DNA of 64,000 nt from Paenilisteria riparia FSL S10-1204. GTDB taxonomy: Bacteria > Bacillota > Bacilli > Lactobacillales > Listeriaceae. Positions 19,863 through 29,700 of the stretch are shown here, one piece after another. Made by a program: the position numbers and the translations under genes. The notes below the pieces were generated by a model. It made no database searches and had not been told where the DNA came from. It saw only the letters and a list, made by a program, of their open reading frames with translations. Every line of letters begins with the position of its first letter. Within the stretch, counting starts at the first letter, position 1. The DNA is taken from contig NZ_AODL01000004.1 of NCBI RefSeq assembly GCF_000525995.1, positions 62,001 to 126,000 on the forward strand, written 5' to 3'.

Positions 19863-20366
19863 TTGAAAAAGGTATTAGTAGCTTTATTTTCACTTGCGCT
19901 TGTTTTTGGGCTAGCGGCTTGTGGAGAAACGAATAAGGAGGAACAAGCAACGGAGAAAAAAGATGTGAAAGCTGACATCATGAATTTCTACATGGACTTA
20001 GTTGCAAAAATCAATGATAACGATGCGGATTATGATGCGTATCAAGCGGCAATTGGTAGCGAAACACCGCCAACTGGTGCGGAATTAACGAAATTAGCAA
20101 CAGCGGCAAGCGATTCTGCGGATAAAGTATCACAAGTTTTAGCAGATACAAAAGTGCCAAACTTAGGAACATATACAGGTAAATTTAAAGATGCAGTAAA
20201 AGAGCTAAGTGACGCGTATGCGGCGGAAGCAAAAGGCTTGAAAGCTTCTCCAATCGATACAAAATCAGCAGATGAAGCGATGACAAAAGCTTCTAAGGAT
20301 CTTGGCGATGTATTGAAAGATGCTGGCTTAGCACCTTCTGACATTATGACGGATACGGCTGCATAA
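19863..20366 (+). CDS. Lipoprotein, tandem copy 1
   Basis: Surface lipoprotein of 167 residues: signal peptide MKKVLVALFSLALVFGL with lipobox LAAC (Cys about residue 20). An acidic Lys/Glu linker and an all-helical Ala/Lys/Asp-rich domain follow. It is closely related to the next gene (shared DMNFY-like, D-YDAY, L...A..A..S..K and VP.LG segments). No enzymatic motif was recognised. The start is TTG 19863 with GAGGAGGG at about 8 bp. It has its own promoter and terminator, so the two copies are separate units. Confidence 0.85.
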   Translation: MKKVLVALFSLALVFGLAACGETNKEEQATEKKDVKADIMNFYMDLVAKINDNDADYDAYQAAIGSETPPTGAELTKLATAASDSADKVSQVLADTKVPNLGTYTGKFKDAVKELSDAYAAEAKGLKASPIDTKSADEAMTKASKDLGDVLKDAGLAPSDIMTDTAA

Positions 20367-20374
20367 CAAAATGC

Positions 20375-20417
20375 ACGACTAGAGCTAGAAGGGAAGCATC
20401 TGATCTAGTCGTTTTTT
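20375..20417 (+). terminator. Terminator after lipoprotein 1
   Basis: CGACTAGA (20376-20383) pairs with TCTAGTCG (20404-20411) around a 20-nt loop, then TTTTTTT. Confidence 0.85.
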
Positions 20418-20486
20418 TGTATTTTGTGTTTCGGATGGCGATACTTGGGAATATATCATAGAGTATAATTTTAAGGAGGGATTTGT

Positions 20487-21053
20487 TTGAAGAAGTTGGT
20501 AATTGGATTATTTGCAGCGACAATGGTCTTTAGTTTAGCCGCATGTGGGAATGTTAGCGATGAACAAAAAGATGCAGCAAAATCGAAAATGGAGAATGCG
20601 AAAGAAAAGGCTAGCACAAAGATTGGCAGTGCCAAACAGAAAGTACAAACAAAAGCAATGGATTTCTATACAGGTGTTGTGGATAAAGTAAATGAAGTAG
20701 ATCAAGATTATGATGCATATATAGCTGATATAACGAGTGATAATCCGTCGAAGGGAGAAGCTTTGAATGAATTAGCTGATAAAGCAAGTGCTTCTGCGCA
20801 GAAAATTTCAGATAAATTAGCTTCTATAAAAGTTCCTGATTTAGGGGCGAAAACGGATAATTTCAAAGCGTCTTTGCAAAGTTTAAGCGATGGTTTTGCT
20901 GAAAAAGCAAAAACAATTAAAGAAAATCCTGGCGATACGAAAGTAGTTGAAGCAGCAGACGCAAAACTACAACAAGCGTCAGATAAATTAGCTACAGCTT
21001 TAGAAAGTGTTGGCTTATCAGGCGCCAATATTTTGAATGATATTACTGGTTAA
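20487..21053 (+). CDS. Lipoprotein, tandem copy 2
   Basis: Lipoprotein of 188 residues, paralogous to the preceding gene: signal peptide MKKLVIGLFAATMVFSL with lipobox LAAC. It then has an extra Lys/Ala-rich helix (DAAKSKMENAKEKASTKIGSAKQK, of a type seen in CsbD/LEA-like stretches) before the shared MDFYTGVVDKVNEVDQDYDAY domain. It ends GANILNDITG, matching PSDIMTDTA of copy 1. The start is TTG 20487 after AAGGAGGG; TATAAT at 20464-20469 is a possible -10. Function unknown; a cell-envelope stress role is only a guess. Confidence 0.85.
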   Translation: MKKLVIGLFAATMVFSLAACGNVSDEQKDAAKSKMENAKEKASTKIGSAKQKVQTKAMDFYTGVVDKVNEVDQDYDAYIADITSDNPSKGEALNELADKASASAQKISDKLASIKVPDLGAKTDNFKASLQSLSDGFAEKAKTIKENPGDTKVVEAADAKLQQASDKLATALESVGLSGANILNDITG

Positions 21054-21059
21054 AAAGTA

Positions 21060-21152
21060 AAAAACGCCATGCTTTCTCTCACATGTGCAGTCCTCCAAGA
21101 ACTTAGGTTCTTAGGATGCTCCATGAAATGAGAAGGCATGGCATTTTTTTTA
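21060..21152. terminator. Bidirectional terminator between lipoprotein 2 and plsC
   Basis: A long hairpin: GCCATGC.TTCTC near 21065-21078 pairs with GAGAAGGCATGGC at 21130-21143, with a smaller CTAAG/CTTAGG-type hairpin in the loop. It is flanked by A-rich and T-rich tracts and serves the convergent genes on both sides. Confidence 0.8.
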
Positions 21153-21752
21153 TTTTGTTGCATTAATTTCGGATTGTAGTTGTTCAAAAGCATTTAACAC
21201 TGCTTCGGATTTCATTTCTAGCAAGTCTTTTTGTTCGACGTCTTTATCGTTGAAGTGAATTGGATCGCCGAAACGGATCGTGATTTTTTTGCGTTTTAGA
21301 AGCTCGCCAAATGTTTTTGGGCCATCATAAACAGCGGGTAGAATTGGAACCTTACCTTTTAGGGCAACGGTTACGGCGCCGCGTTTTAGATGGAGACCAG
21401 CTGATTTTCGTGTGCCACTTGGGAAGATGCCGACTACTTTGCCGTCTTTTAGAAGGCGAATTGGTAGTTTGATAGCGCTTGGACCTGGATTTTCACGATT
21501 AACTGGGAAAGCGTTTAGGTGACGCATAAACCAGTTTAGGAATTTTGTTTTGAAAAGTTCTTGTTTGGCCATGTAGTTGATTTGTAACGGTTTAATCGCA
21601 AAGCCTAGGTAGAGGATTTCAATCCATGTGGTATGCGTAGAAACAACGACGAACGGTGCTTCTGGGATTTTCTCTTTGTTTTGAACTTGGAAACGCCCGC
21701 CCAGAATGGTTAAAATGACATGTACGGTGTTTCGTGCAAATGTATAGAACAA
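21150..21752 (-). CDS. 1-acyl-glycerol-3-phosphate acyltransferase (PlsC-like)
   Basis: Membrane-associated acyltransferase of 200 residues, probably adding the second fatty acid during phosphatidic acid synthesis. Family blocks are present: STHTTWIEILYLG (block I), NAFPVNRENPGPSA (block II) and GIFPSGTRKS (block III, the usual FPEGTRS position). Block I reads H-x4-E where most PlsC proteins have H-x4-D, and block III has Ser instead of Glu. As I recall, the Listeria protein at this position has the same variants. It is convergent with the lipoprotein and divergent from sbcD. Confidence 0.85.
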   Translation of the reverse strand: MFYTFARNTVHVILTILGGRFQVQNKEKIPEAPFVVVSTHTTWIEILYLGFAIKPLQINYMAKQELFKTKFLNWFMRHLNAFPVNRENPGPSAIKLPIRLLKDGKVVGIFPSGTRKSAGLHLKRGAVTVALKGKVPILPAVYDGPKTFGELLKRKKITIRFGDPIHFNDKDVEQKDLLEMKSEAVLNAFEQLQSEINATK

Positions 21753-21880
21753 GTTAGTTCACTCCCATGATTCTTTTTTATCTTCTTTTTAGTATACTGA
21801 AAGATTCGGAAAACGTCTAGTGCTTAAGTGTTGGAAAGTGTAGTATAATAGGCAGTAATAATTGTGATGGGGTGTTTGGA

Positions 21881-23008
21881 ATGAAATTTTTACATACAGC
21901 GGATTGGCATTTGGGAAAAATGGTGAACGGTGTTTCGATGTTGATGGAGCAGGAGTACATATTGGCGCAGATTGGACGGATTGCGCAGGAGGAGCAGGTT
22001 GACGGGATTATTATTGCGGGAGACTTGTATGACAGGTCGGTTCCTCCGGCGGATGCGGTGATGCTTTTGAATGATATTTTGATGGAATTGAATGTACGGC
22101 TTGGTTTGCCAGTTTTTGCGATTAGTGGGAATCACGATAGTGCGGAGCGGGTGAACTTTGGTACGGCTTGGTATGAGAAAAGTGGTTTGCATATTCAGGG
22201 GACTTTAGCGCGTGATTTGGCGCCGATTGAATGGTGTGGGGCACAGGTGTGGCTTGTTCCGTATCATGAGCCTGCGGTTGTTCGTGCGACTTTGGAAGAT
22301 AAGTCTGTGCGGTCGTTTGAAGATGCAATGCGGGCGGTGACGGCTGGCATTCGGTTGAGGTGGGATGAGACGAAGCCGCAAATTTTTGTTGGGCATGCGT
22401 TTGTTGCTGGGGGTATTCCGAGTGATTCGGAACGGCAACTGGCGATTGGAAATGTAGATCGGGTGTCGACGGATTGTTTTGATGGATTTGATTATGTGGC
22501 GCTAGGGCATTTGCATCATCCGCATGCGATTCATCATCCGACGATTTTTTATGCGGGGTCACCGCTTAAATATTCATTTTCGGAGGCGCAAGATAAGAAA
22601 AGTGTGCGGATTGTGACGATGGACGGGAAGGATTTAGAAGAGGTTCGGGAACGGTTCCTACAGCCATTGCATGATTTGCGTGTGGTGGAGGGCTATTTGG
22701 CGGATTTATTAGCGAATGTGGCACCGGGAAATGAGGATTTTCTGCAAATTAATTTGTTGGATGAGGGCGCGTTGGTCGATCCTATGGGACAATTGCGCGC
22801 GATGTATCCGAATGTGTTGCATTTGGAACGGATTCGCGAAAAGTTAGCGGATACTGCGTTTGAACGTTTTGAGGACGTTGTGAAAAAGGATGATTTAGAG
22901 CTGTTTGGTCAATTTTTCATGCATGTGAGTGGAAAGGAATTGACGGAGCGGCAAATGGATATAATGCGTGAGACGATGGATTCGGTGAAGGGAGGCGAGG
23001 ACGCGTGA
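21881..23008 (+). CDS. sbcD: Exonuclease subunit SbcD (Mre11-type)
   Basis: Nuclease subunit of the SbcCD complex, which opens hairpins and trims blocked DNA ends. The 375 residues carry the phosphoesterase motifs HTADWHLGK, AGDLYDRS, SGNHDS and LGHLHHPH, binding two metals. ATG 21881 (MKFLHTADWHL) matches the family start; the in-frame GTG at 21872 adds three residues. GGGGTG lies about 8 bp upstream. A TATAAT at about 21847 may be the -10. The stop overlaps the sbcC start by 4 bp. Confidence 0.96.
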   Translation: MKFLHTADWHLGKMVNGVSMLMEQEYILAQIGRIAQEEQVDGIIIAGDLYDRSVPPADAVMLLNDILMELNVRLGLPVFAISGNHDSAERVNFGTAWYEKSGLHIQGTLARDLAPIEWCGAQVWLVPYHEPAVVRATLEDKSVRSFEDAMRAVTAGIRLRWDETKPQIFVGHAFVAGGIPSDSERQLAIGNVDRVSTDCFDGFDYVALGHLHHPHAIHHPTIFYAGSPLKYSFSEAQDKKSVRIVTMDGKDLEEVRERFLQPLHDLRVVEGYLADLLANVAPGNEDFLQINLLDEGALVDPMGQLRAMYPNVLHLERIREKLADTAFERFEDVVKKDDLELFGQFFMHVSGKELTERQMDIMRETMDSVKGGEDA

Positions 23009-26000
23009 GACCGTTACGGTTAACGATGCAGGCTTTTGGCGCTTATGCACGGGAAGAGACGATTGATTTTACGGAATTGGGGCAGGAACGGATTTTTGTG
23101 ATTTCGGGCAAGACGGGAGCTGGGAAGTCGACGATTTTTGATGCGATGACATTTGCGTTGTTTGGGAAGGCGAACACAAATGATCGGGAAGGCTTTTCGG
23201 TGCGGAGTCATTTTGCGAAAGCGGAGGACTTGACGGAGGTTCGATTGGAATTTCTGCTGCGTGGGACGCGGTATTTGATTCGACGGGTGCCGCAGCAGGA
23301 TGTACCAAAGCAGCGTGGTGAGGGTATGACGACGGTGACTGCGAAAGCGGAATTGTATGAGCTGGACGGGGAAACGGAAAAGTTGCTGGCAAGTTCGGTT
23401 CGGGATGTTGGGACGAAAATAACGGAGATTATGCAATTGACGGTGGACCAGTTCCGGCAAATTTTGATGATTCCGCAGGGCGAGTTTCGGGAATTGCTAG
23501 TCGCGGAAAGTAAGGAGAAGGAAGCGATATTGCAACGGTTGGCGCGAACGCATTTTTATCAGGCCATCGAAGAGCGATTATGGCAACAACAAAAGGAGCA
23601 GGAGGAGCAAGTACGGCAGTTGCGTGCGAAAACGGAGCATGTGACGCGATTGGTGTTTGATGAAGAGACGCTTTCGGGGAAAACGGCGCAGGATATTGCA
23701 CAGCTTTTTGTGACGCGAATTGAGATGGAAGAAGAGGCCGGTGCCGTTTTGCAAGAGCAGGTTGCAGTAGCTAAGGAAAAAGCGGAAATAGCGGCTAAAA
23801 ATGTGACGCTTGCTGAGGAAAAAATGGCAGAATGGGCGCAATTAGCGGAATTACGTTTGGAAAAAGAAAAATTGGAACGGGAAACAGCGCAAATTTTGCA
23901 AGAAAAAGAGCATATTGTTTGGGCCAAAAAAGCGGGCGCGATTATCGATCAGGATGCGCTGTGTTTACGTTTGAAACAGCAGTTGGATGAGGCGGAACTG
24001 GAGTCACAGCAGGCTATCGTGCATTTGCGAGAGTGTGAGGAAGCGCTGGATGTGGCGACGCGGGAAATGACGCAACAAAAGGAATTGGAGGCATCCTACC
24101 AAGCTTGGCTGAAAGAGCAAGAACAATTGCAAATCATGGAAGAAAAAGTGAATCGGGCATTGGAAGTGCAGCAAACAATAACACGCGAGAATGAACGGAA
24201 ACAAGCGGTTGCACAAGACCTTGAACGGTTCGTGGTAAATGAGAAGCGTGTGGCAGAGCGCGCTGAACAATTAGCGAAGACGCGTCAACATGTGCATGAA
24301 ATACAGCTCAAACAGGCAACCTTGAAACAAAAACAAGCCGAATTGCAACAACAAGAAACATTGTTTGCCGCGGAAATAAAGAAAAAGCAACAAAAACAAA
24401 CGTTAGAAACAACTTTAAAACAATTGGAAACATCGATAACAATCGCCCAACAGGAGGCAGAAGAGGCAGAACAGCTATTTTCAAAGTTAGAGCAAAATTG
24501 GCAGCAAGAACAGGCGGCACAACTAGCATTAACGCTCGTCGATGGGGAAGCATGCCCTGTGTGCGGCGCGCTGGAACACCCAAAAACAGCCACGCATACA
24601 CTATCTGTTTCGAAAGAGGCATTAGACGTAGCAAAGGAACAATTCAGTCTCAAGAAAGAGGCGCTAGCTTCTTTAGTAATGAAACAAAGCCAACAAAAAT
24701 GGCAAATCGAACAGCTTATTTTTGAAGTAGATGTAGATGGCTTGGAGAAACTACACCAGGATTGTGCCGCAGAACTGCAACAATTGGCAGAAAAACAAGC
24801 CGAGCTAGATGCTTTTTTACAAAAGACAGCAGATATTGAGGAACAAATAGCAGCGAATAAAACGGAAGCTGACGCGATTTCGGTACAACAAAAAGAACTG
24901 CAGTCCGCCTACGAAGAGGTGCAAAAAACAGTGGCAACTGCAGAAACAACGCACGCGCTCCTTTTAGAAGATGTTCCCGAGCCGTTTCGCAATGCGATGC
25001 AATTTTTCGAACGACAACAAGTTCTAACCTCGCAAATTCAAGCTTTTGAGACAAAACAGCAAACGGTGGAAATGGCTTACAATCATGCGAAAGAACAGCA
25101 TGTGAAGGCGACTTCATCCAAAGATATGACTGAAAAAGTGGTGCAAAAAGCAACAGAAGCGCTAGCGACACAACGACAAGTTTTTAAAAATATCATGATG
25201 GAAAACGGTTTTGCGGACTATGCTACATACCGTCAAGCCATTTTATCAGCGGAAGTTTTGTCGGAGAAAGAAGCTTACGTGCAGGCGTTCGAGCAGAAAT
25301 ACCATTTCGTAACGGAGCGCTTGAAAGAAAGTGAAATACGATTAGAGAGCGCCGAGAAGCCAGATTTACCACAATTACAACAAGAAAGCGCAGCGGCAGG
25401 GCAAGCGTATCACGAGCAAACGGAGCAAGCTATCTCGCAAAAAGAAACGATTCGCAAACTCCAAACGCTTGCCGAACAATTCCAAACAACGCTTGCAGAA
25501 ACGAAACAAGCCGAAGAAGCCTATGCGGATGTTGGTTATTTAGCAGATATGGCTCGCGGGAAAAACGACCGCCGACTAACATTTGAGCGCTACGTTTTAG
25601 CTACATTTTTAGACACGATTTTGCTTCGGGCAAATGGACGCTTGAAAAAAATGACGAATGGTAGGTTTCAACTGATTCGCAAAAAGGAAAAGTCTAAAGG
25701 AAACGTGCAAAGTGGCTTAGAGCTAGAAGTCTACGATGAATATACCGGTTTGGAACGGCACGTGAAGACATTGTCTGGCGGTGAAAGTTTTAAAACATCA
25801 TTGGCACTTGCTTTGGCGCTTGCTGAGGTCGTTCAGGAGATGTCTGGCGGGATTTCGCTGGAGACGATGTTTATCGATGAAGGATTTGGCACACTAGACC
25901 CAGAATCGCTTGATATGGCGGTAGAATGTTTGCTTGAAACACAACAATCTGGGCGCTTAGTCGGCATTATCTCGCATGTTCCTGAGCTAAAAGAGCGCAT

Positions 26001-26094
26001 TTCATCAAGGCTAGAAGTAACCGCAACGAACCACGGCAGCACGACGAAATTTCACATACAAGAACAATTGACAGAAATAGAAGCCCGCACTTGA
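23005..26094 (+). CDS. sbcC: Exonuclease subunit SbcC (Rad50-type)
   Basis: SMC-like ATPase partner of SbcD, 1029 residues. Walker A GKTGAGKSTIFDA is near residue 36. Two long coiled coils rich in Gln/Glu/Ala flank the zinc hook CPVC (about residue 516). The signature LSGGESFKTSLALALALAE is near 926 and Walker B MFIDEGFGTLD near 957. The hook joins two SbcC arms. The GTG start at 23005 overlaps the sbcD stop (GTGA), with GGAGGCGAGGA upstream. Base usage shifts from G/T-rich to A/C-rich codons around 24300, which is within normal variation for coiled-coil sequence. Confidence 0.96.
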   Translation: MRPLRLTMQAFGAYAREETIDFTELGQERIFVISGKTGAGKSTIFDAMTFALFGKANTNDREGFSVRSHFAKAEDLTEVRLEFLLRGTRYLIRRVPQQDVPKQRGEGMTTVTAKAELYELDGETEKLLASSVRDVGTKITEIMQLTVDQFRQILMIPQGEFRELLVAESKEKEAILQRLARTHFYQAIEERLWQQQKEQEEQVRQLRAKTEHVTRLVFDEETLSGKTAQDIAQLFVTRIEMEEEAGAVLQEQVAVAKEKAEIAAKNVTLAEEKMAEWAQLAELRLEKEKLERETAQILQEKEHIVWAKKAGAIIDQDALCLRLKQQLDEAELESQQAIVHLRECEEALDVATREMTQQKELEASYQAWLKEQEQLQIMEEKVNRALEVQQTITRENERKQAVAQDLERFVVNEKRVAERAEQLAKTRQHVHEIQLKQATLKQKQAELQQQETLFAAEIKKKQQKQTLETTLKQLETSITIAQQEAEEAEQLFSKLEQNWQQEQAAQLALTLVDGEACPVCGALEHPKTATHTLSVSKEALDVAKEQFSLKKEALASLVMKQSQQKWQIEQLIFEVDVDGLEKLHQDCAAELQQLAEKQAELDAFLQKTADIEEQIAANKTEADAISVQQKELQSAYEEVQKTVATAETTHALLLEDVPEPFRNAMQFFERQQVLTSQIQAFETKQQTVEMAYNHAKEQHVKATSSKDMTEKVVQKATEALATQRQVFKNIMMENGFADYATYRQAILSAEVLSEKEAYVQAFEQKYHFVTERLKESEIRLESAEKPDLPQLQQESAAAGQAYHEQTEQAISQKETIRKLQTLAEQFQTTLAETKQAEEAYADVGYLADMARGKNDRRLTFERYVLATFLDTILLRANGRLKKMTNGRFQLIRKKEKSKGNVQSGLELEVYDEYTGLERHVKTLSGGESFKTSLALALALAEVVQEMSGGISLETMFIDEGFGTLDPESLDMAVECLLETQQSGRLVGIISHVPELKERISSRLEVTATNHGSTTKFHIQEQLTEIEART

Positions 26095-26115
26095 TACAAA
26101 AAATAGCTCCTCTGT

Positions 26116-26144
26116 TTGAAACATCAGCATTTTTTCGATATAAT
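26116..26144 (+). promoter_or_regulatory. Promoter for the GNAT-helicase genes
   Basis: TTGAAA at 26116-26121, 17-bp spacer, TATAAT at 26139-26144, followed by a leader of about 55 nt. Confidence 0.75.
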
Positions 26145-26207
26145 AGATTAATTGGTTAAAAAAAGGAACCCCACTTTCGTAATGGCGGGATGAATGGAGG
26201 AATTGTG

Positions 26208-26777
26208 ATGATACGACAAGCGAGAGCAGAAGATGCAGATCAAGTAGCACCACTGATTTTAATTATATTAGAAGACATGGAATTACCATTTTTAAAAGGT
26301 GTTAGCAAGCCAATGATGTTACAAATGATTGAGGCTAGCTTCGTGCGACCGGATTATCGGTTTAGCAAAGAGAATGTGATGGTCAAAGAAATCGATGGCA
26401 AAATTGCTGGTATCATGGTGAGCTATCAAGGAGAACACGCAGAAAATCACGATGATTCTTGGGAAGGTTTGCAAGATATGTTTGGCATCGTAAATAAAAT
26501 GCCGCTTTTCACGGAACAAGAAACGTGGATGGGTGAGTATTATTTGGATTCACTTGTTGTGGATTCTGCGTACCGAGGGCAAGGAATTGGAAAAGAACTC
26601 CTGCATGCCTTTAAAGAATTAGCAGTTGCCAAAAACTGCGAAATCATTGCGCTAAACGTAGAAAAAGCGAATGAAGGCGCATTAAGTTTGTATAAAAAAT
26701 TAGGTTACGAATCGGAATACGATTTGGTTTTATCTGGTCATGATTATTATCATATGACCCAAAATGTCAGGAGTTGA
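26208..26777 (+). CDS. GNAT family N-acetyltransferase
   Basis: Acetyl-CoA-dependent acetyltransferase of 189 residues. The GNAT motif A is clear (LVVDSAYRGQGIGKELLHAF) and motif B follows (ALNVEKANEGALSLYKKLGY). ATG 26208 is chosen: GGAGGA at 26196-26201 precedes it by 6 bp, whereas the open frame from 26190 would include that site. The acceptor is unknown. The stop overlaps the extended helicase frame, and the two genes share a promoter, but no functional link is established. Confidence 0.88.
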   Translation: MIRQARAEDADQVAPLILIILEDMELPFLKGVSKPMMLQMIEASFVRPDYRFSKENVMVKEIDGKIAGIMVSYQGEHAENHDDSWEGLQDMFGIVNKMPLFTEQETWMGEYYLDSLVVDSAYRGQGIGKELLHAFKELAVAKNCEIIALNVEKANEGALSLYKKLGYESEYDLVLSGHDYYHMTQNVRS

Positions 26778-26782
26778 GCGGT

Positions 26783-29700
26783 TTGTTAACAGATCCAAAA
26801 AACATGATGATTCCTGTTTCGATGAAGAAAAAGGGGCGCGAATTACTAGAAGAAAGGGCAGTTTCTGTTTTTGAGGAGAAAACGAGTCAGCCGCAAATAA
26901 CGCGTTCTGTCGTCGTGGATGATGGCGTATCTTATGAAATAAAACATATGAATCACGAGAAATACCAATGCGATTGTATCGTGTACCAAGAAGGCGGCAT
27001 ATGTGCGCATATTTATGCGATTCAACTAGAACATGAAGCGCGCCAAACCCAAATCGAGAAAGCGAATTTCAAACAACGTATTTTAGCACAAGAAGCAACG
27101 ACATTATTATCGCTTTTTCAAGAAAACATGGATCGGCAGTTCGATACCTTTGATACAACAGCGAAATCACTGCTAAAAGTAGAATATATTTTGCGGATGC
27201 AGGAAAGTAAGGAAAAAAATGCGCTGACGATTGATTTGAAAGTGGGCGAAGATCGCACGTATGTCGTGAAAAATATCGGTGACTTTTTGCAAGCCATTCA
27301 AGAAAATACGAGCTACTTTTTCACGAAGAATTTCAGTTTTGATCCAAATGAGCATTATTTCGATACGCGCGATTTAGCGATTTTTAATGAATTGATGAAG
27401 ATTCATGAGATTGCTAAGATGTATGATACGGACAGCTTTTATTGGAACAAATCGTACGCGGAGGAGAAGGTGCTGATCATTCCGCCGAGCTTGGCTGAGA
27501 CGATTTTGGCCGATTTAATGTTGCAAAATACGACATGTATTCATGATGATATTAAATACAGCGGTCTAGCTTTCAAAAAAGGCGCGCTACCGTTCTCATT
27601 TGTCTTTCGTAAAAATGAAAACGGCGATATGTACCAACTTGTGATGGAAGAATTGCAACAGGCGAGTTATTTGGAAAACTATCGATTATTGTTTCTAAAT
27701 GGTGTGTTTTATCGTCCGAGTGATGCGATTTGGGAGCAATTGACGCCGCTGATTCATTTTCATAACGTCACAGAAAACGAAGTAGTCCAGTTCTCGGAAT
27801 CGCAACTGAGCGAAGTGATGTCATACGTATTGCCATCCTTGCAAAAAAGTGGGCATGTCCAAATTGATTCATCGATTGAAGACCGTGTTATCCAAAAGCC
27901 ACTCCTTGCCAAGATGTGGATCTCGCAAAAAAATGGCGAGCATGTCGTAAAATTGGAATATCATTACGGTTCCCAAGTATTTGACCCGTTCGCGCTTACA
28001 GATAGTGTTGATCCTGACGGGCGGATTATGATTCGCGATATGGAAATGGAAGCAAAAATTATGCATCGGATGGAAGCGGCTCCCGTTCATTTTTCCGAGA
28101 CGCAAATGGTTGTGAATGCGGATGAGGCTAGTCTTTATGAGTTTTATTATCGTGTTGTACCAAGCCTTACGAATGATGTGGCGGTGTACTTGGAAGATGG
28201 CTTGGAGGAAATGGTGGAAGAGCACGTCAAGCCAACGACGACAATCGATGTATCGCAGGATAATGATTTCTTATCTGTGGCATTTGATTTTCAAGGTATC
28301 GACACGAATGAAATCCAAGAAGTACTTCAATCGCTACGTGAGAAAAGAAAGTACCATCGTTTGCATAATGGTCGTTTTCTTTCTCTGGAAGACGAGAGTT
28401 ATCAACAAATGGAAGCAATTTTTGATATTTTGGATGTACGCAAAAAAGAAGTCGCGCAACAAATGGCTGTGCCGCTTTACCGGGGTATGCAGATTTATGA
28501 AGCAATGGGGAGTGCGAAGACCGAACACAACAAGTTCAGCCGCACATTCCGCGAGTTGCTACATGAAATTGTGAACCAAGAGGCGGTTTCGTACCCACTA
28601 CCAGAAAATTTGAATGCGGAGCTTCGCGAATATCAAGTAACTGGTTTTGAATGGATGAAGTCGCTGAGTAAATATCATTTAGGCGGTGTTTTGGCGGATG
28701 ATATGGGTCTTGGAAAAACATTGCAGGCGATTACATACATCACGTCTTGCTTAGAAGACAATGTGGATATGAAACCGGTTCTGATTGTAACGCCAGCATC
28801 GCTACTTTACAACTGGGCGAGCGAGTTTGAGAAGTTTGCGCCAGAAGTGCCGGTGACAGTGATTCATGGGACATCAACAATTCGGACAGAAATGATTCAG
28901 AAAATCGAACCGAATAGTGTGTATTTAATATCGTATCCGTCACTCCGTCAAGATGAACATGAATTTTTAGGGACGCGTTTTCAGACGATTATTTTGGATG
29001 AGGCGCAAGCGATTAAGAATTATAATACGAAGGCATCGCAAGCGGTGCGGAGCCTGAAGACGACGAATGTTTTTGCTTTAAGTGGTACGCCGCTTGAAAA
29101 TAGTATTGATGAGCTGTGGACGATGTTTCAAACGATTATGCCAGGATTTTTCCCGTCGCTACGCAAGTTTAAGGAATTACCGCACGAACGCGTGGCGCAG
29201 ATGATAAGGCCGTTCTTGATGCGCCGTTTGAAACGCGATGTCGTCAAAGAACTGCCAGATAAAATCGAAACGAACCTGTACTCCGAATTAACAGAGCCAC
29301 AAAAGAAAATTTACCTGGCCTATTTGGAGAAAATTCAACAGGAAATTGGCGAAAACGAGCAAGAAGACCGTATCAAACTACTCGCAGGACTTACGCGGTT
29401 GCGTCAGATTTGTTGTGATCCAGCATTATTTGTTGAGAATTACGATGGTGGTTCTGGCAAACTGATGCAATTGTTTGATACAATACAAACAGCACGTGAA
29501 AACGGCAAACGAATTTTGATTTTCTCGCAATTTACATCGATGTTGCAAATCATGAAAGCCAAGGCCGAAGCAGAGGAATATCGCTATTTTTACATGGATG
29601 GCAGCACACCTTCAAAAAGCCGAATGGACCTAGTAAACGCGTTTAATGCAGGCGATGCGGATTTATTCTTTATTTCGCTAAAAGCTGGAGGAACTGGGCT

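Noticed and set aside
22122-23460. Several long minus-strand frames over sbcD and sbcC
   Set aside because: Produced by the base composition of the sbcDC codons; the translated products are low-complexity Pro/His/Arg-rich and match no family.
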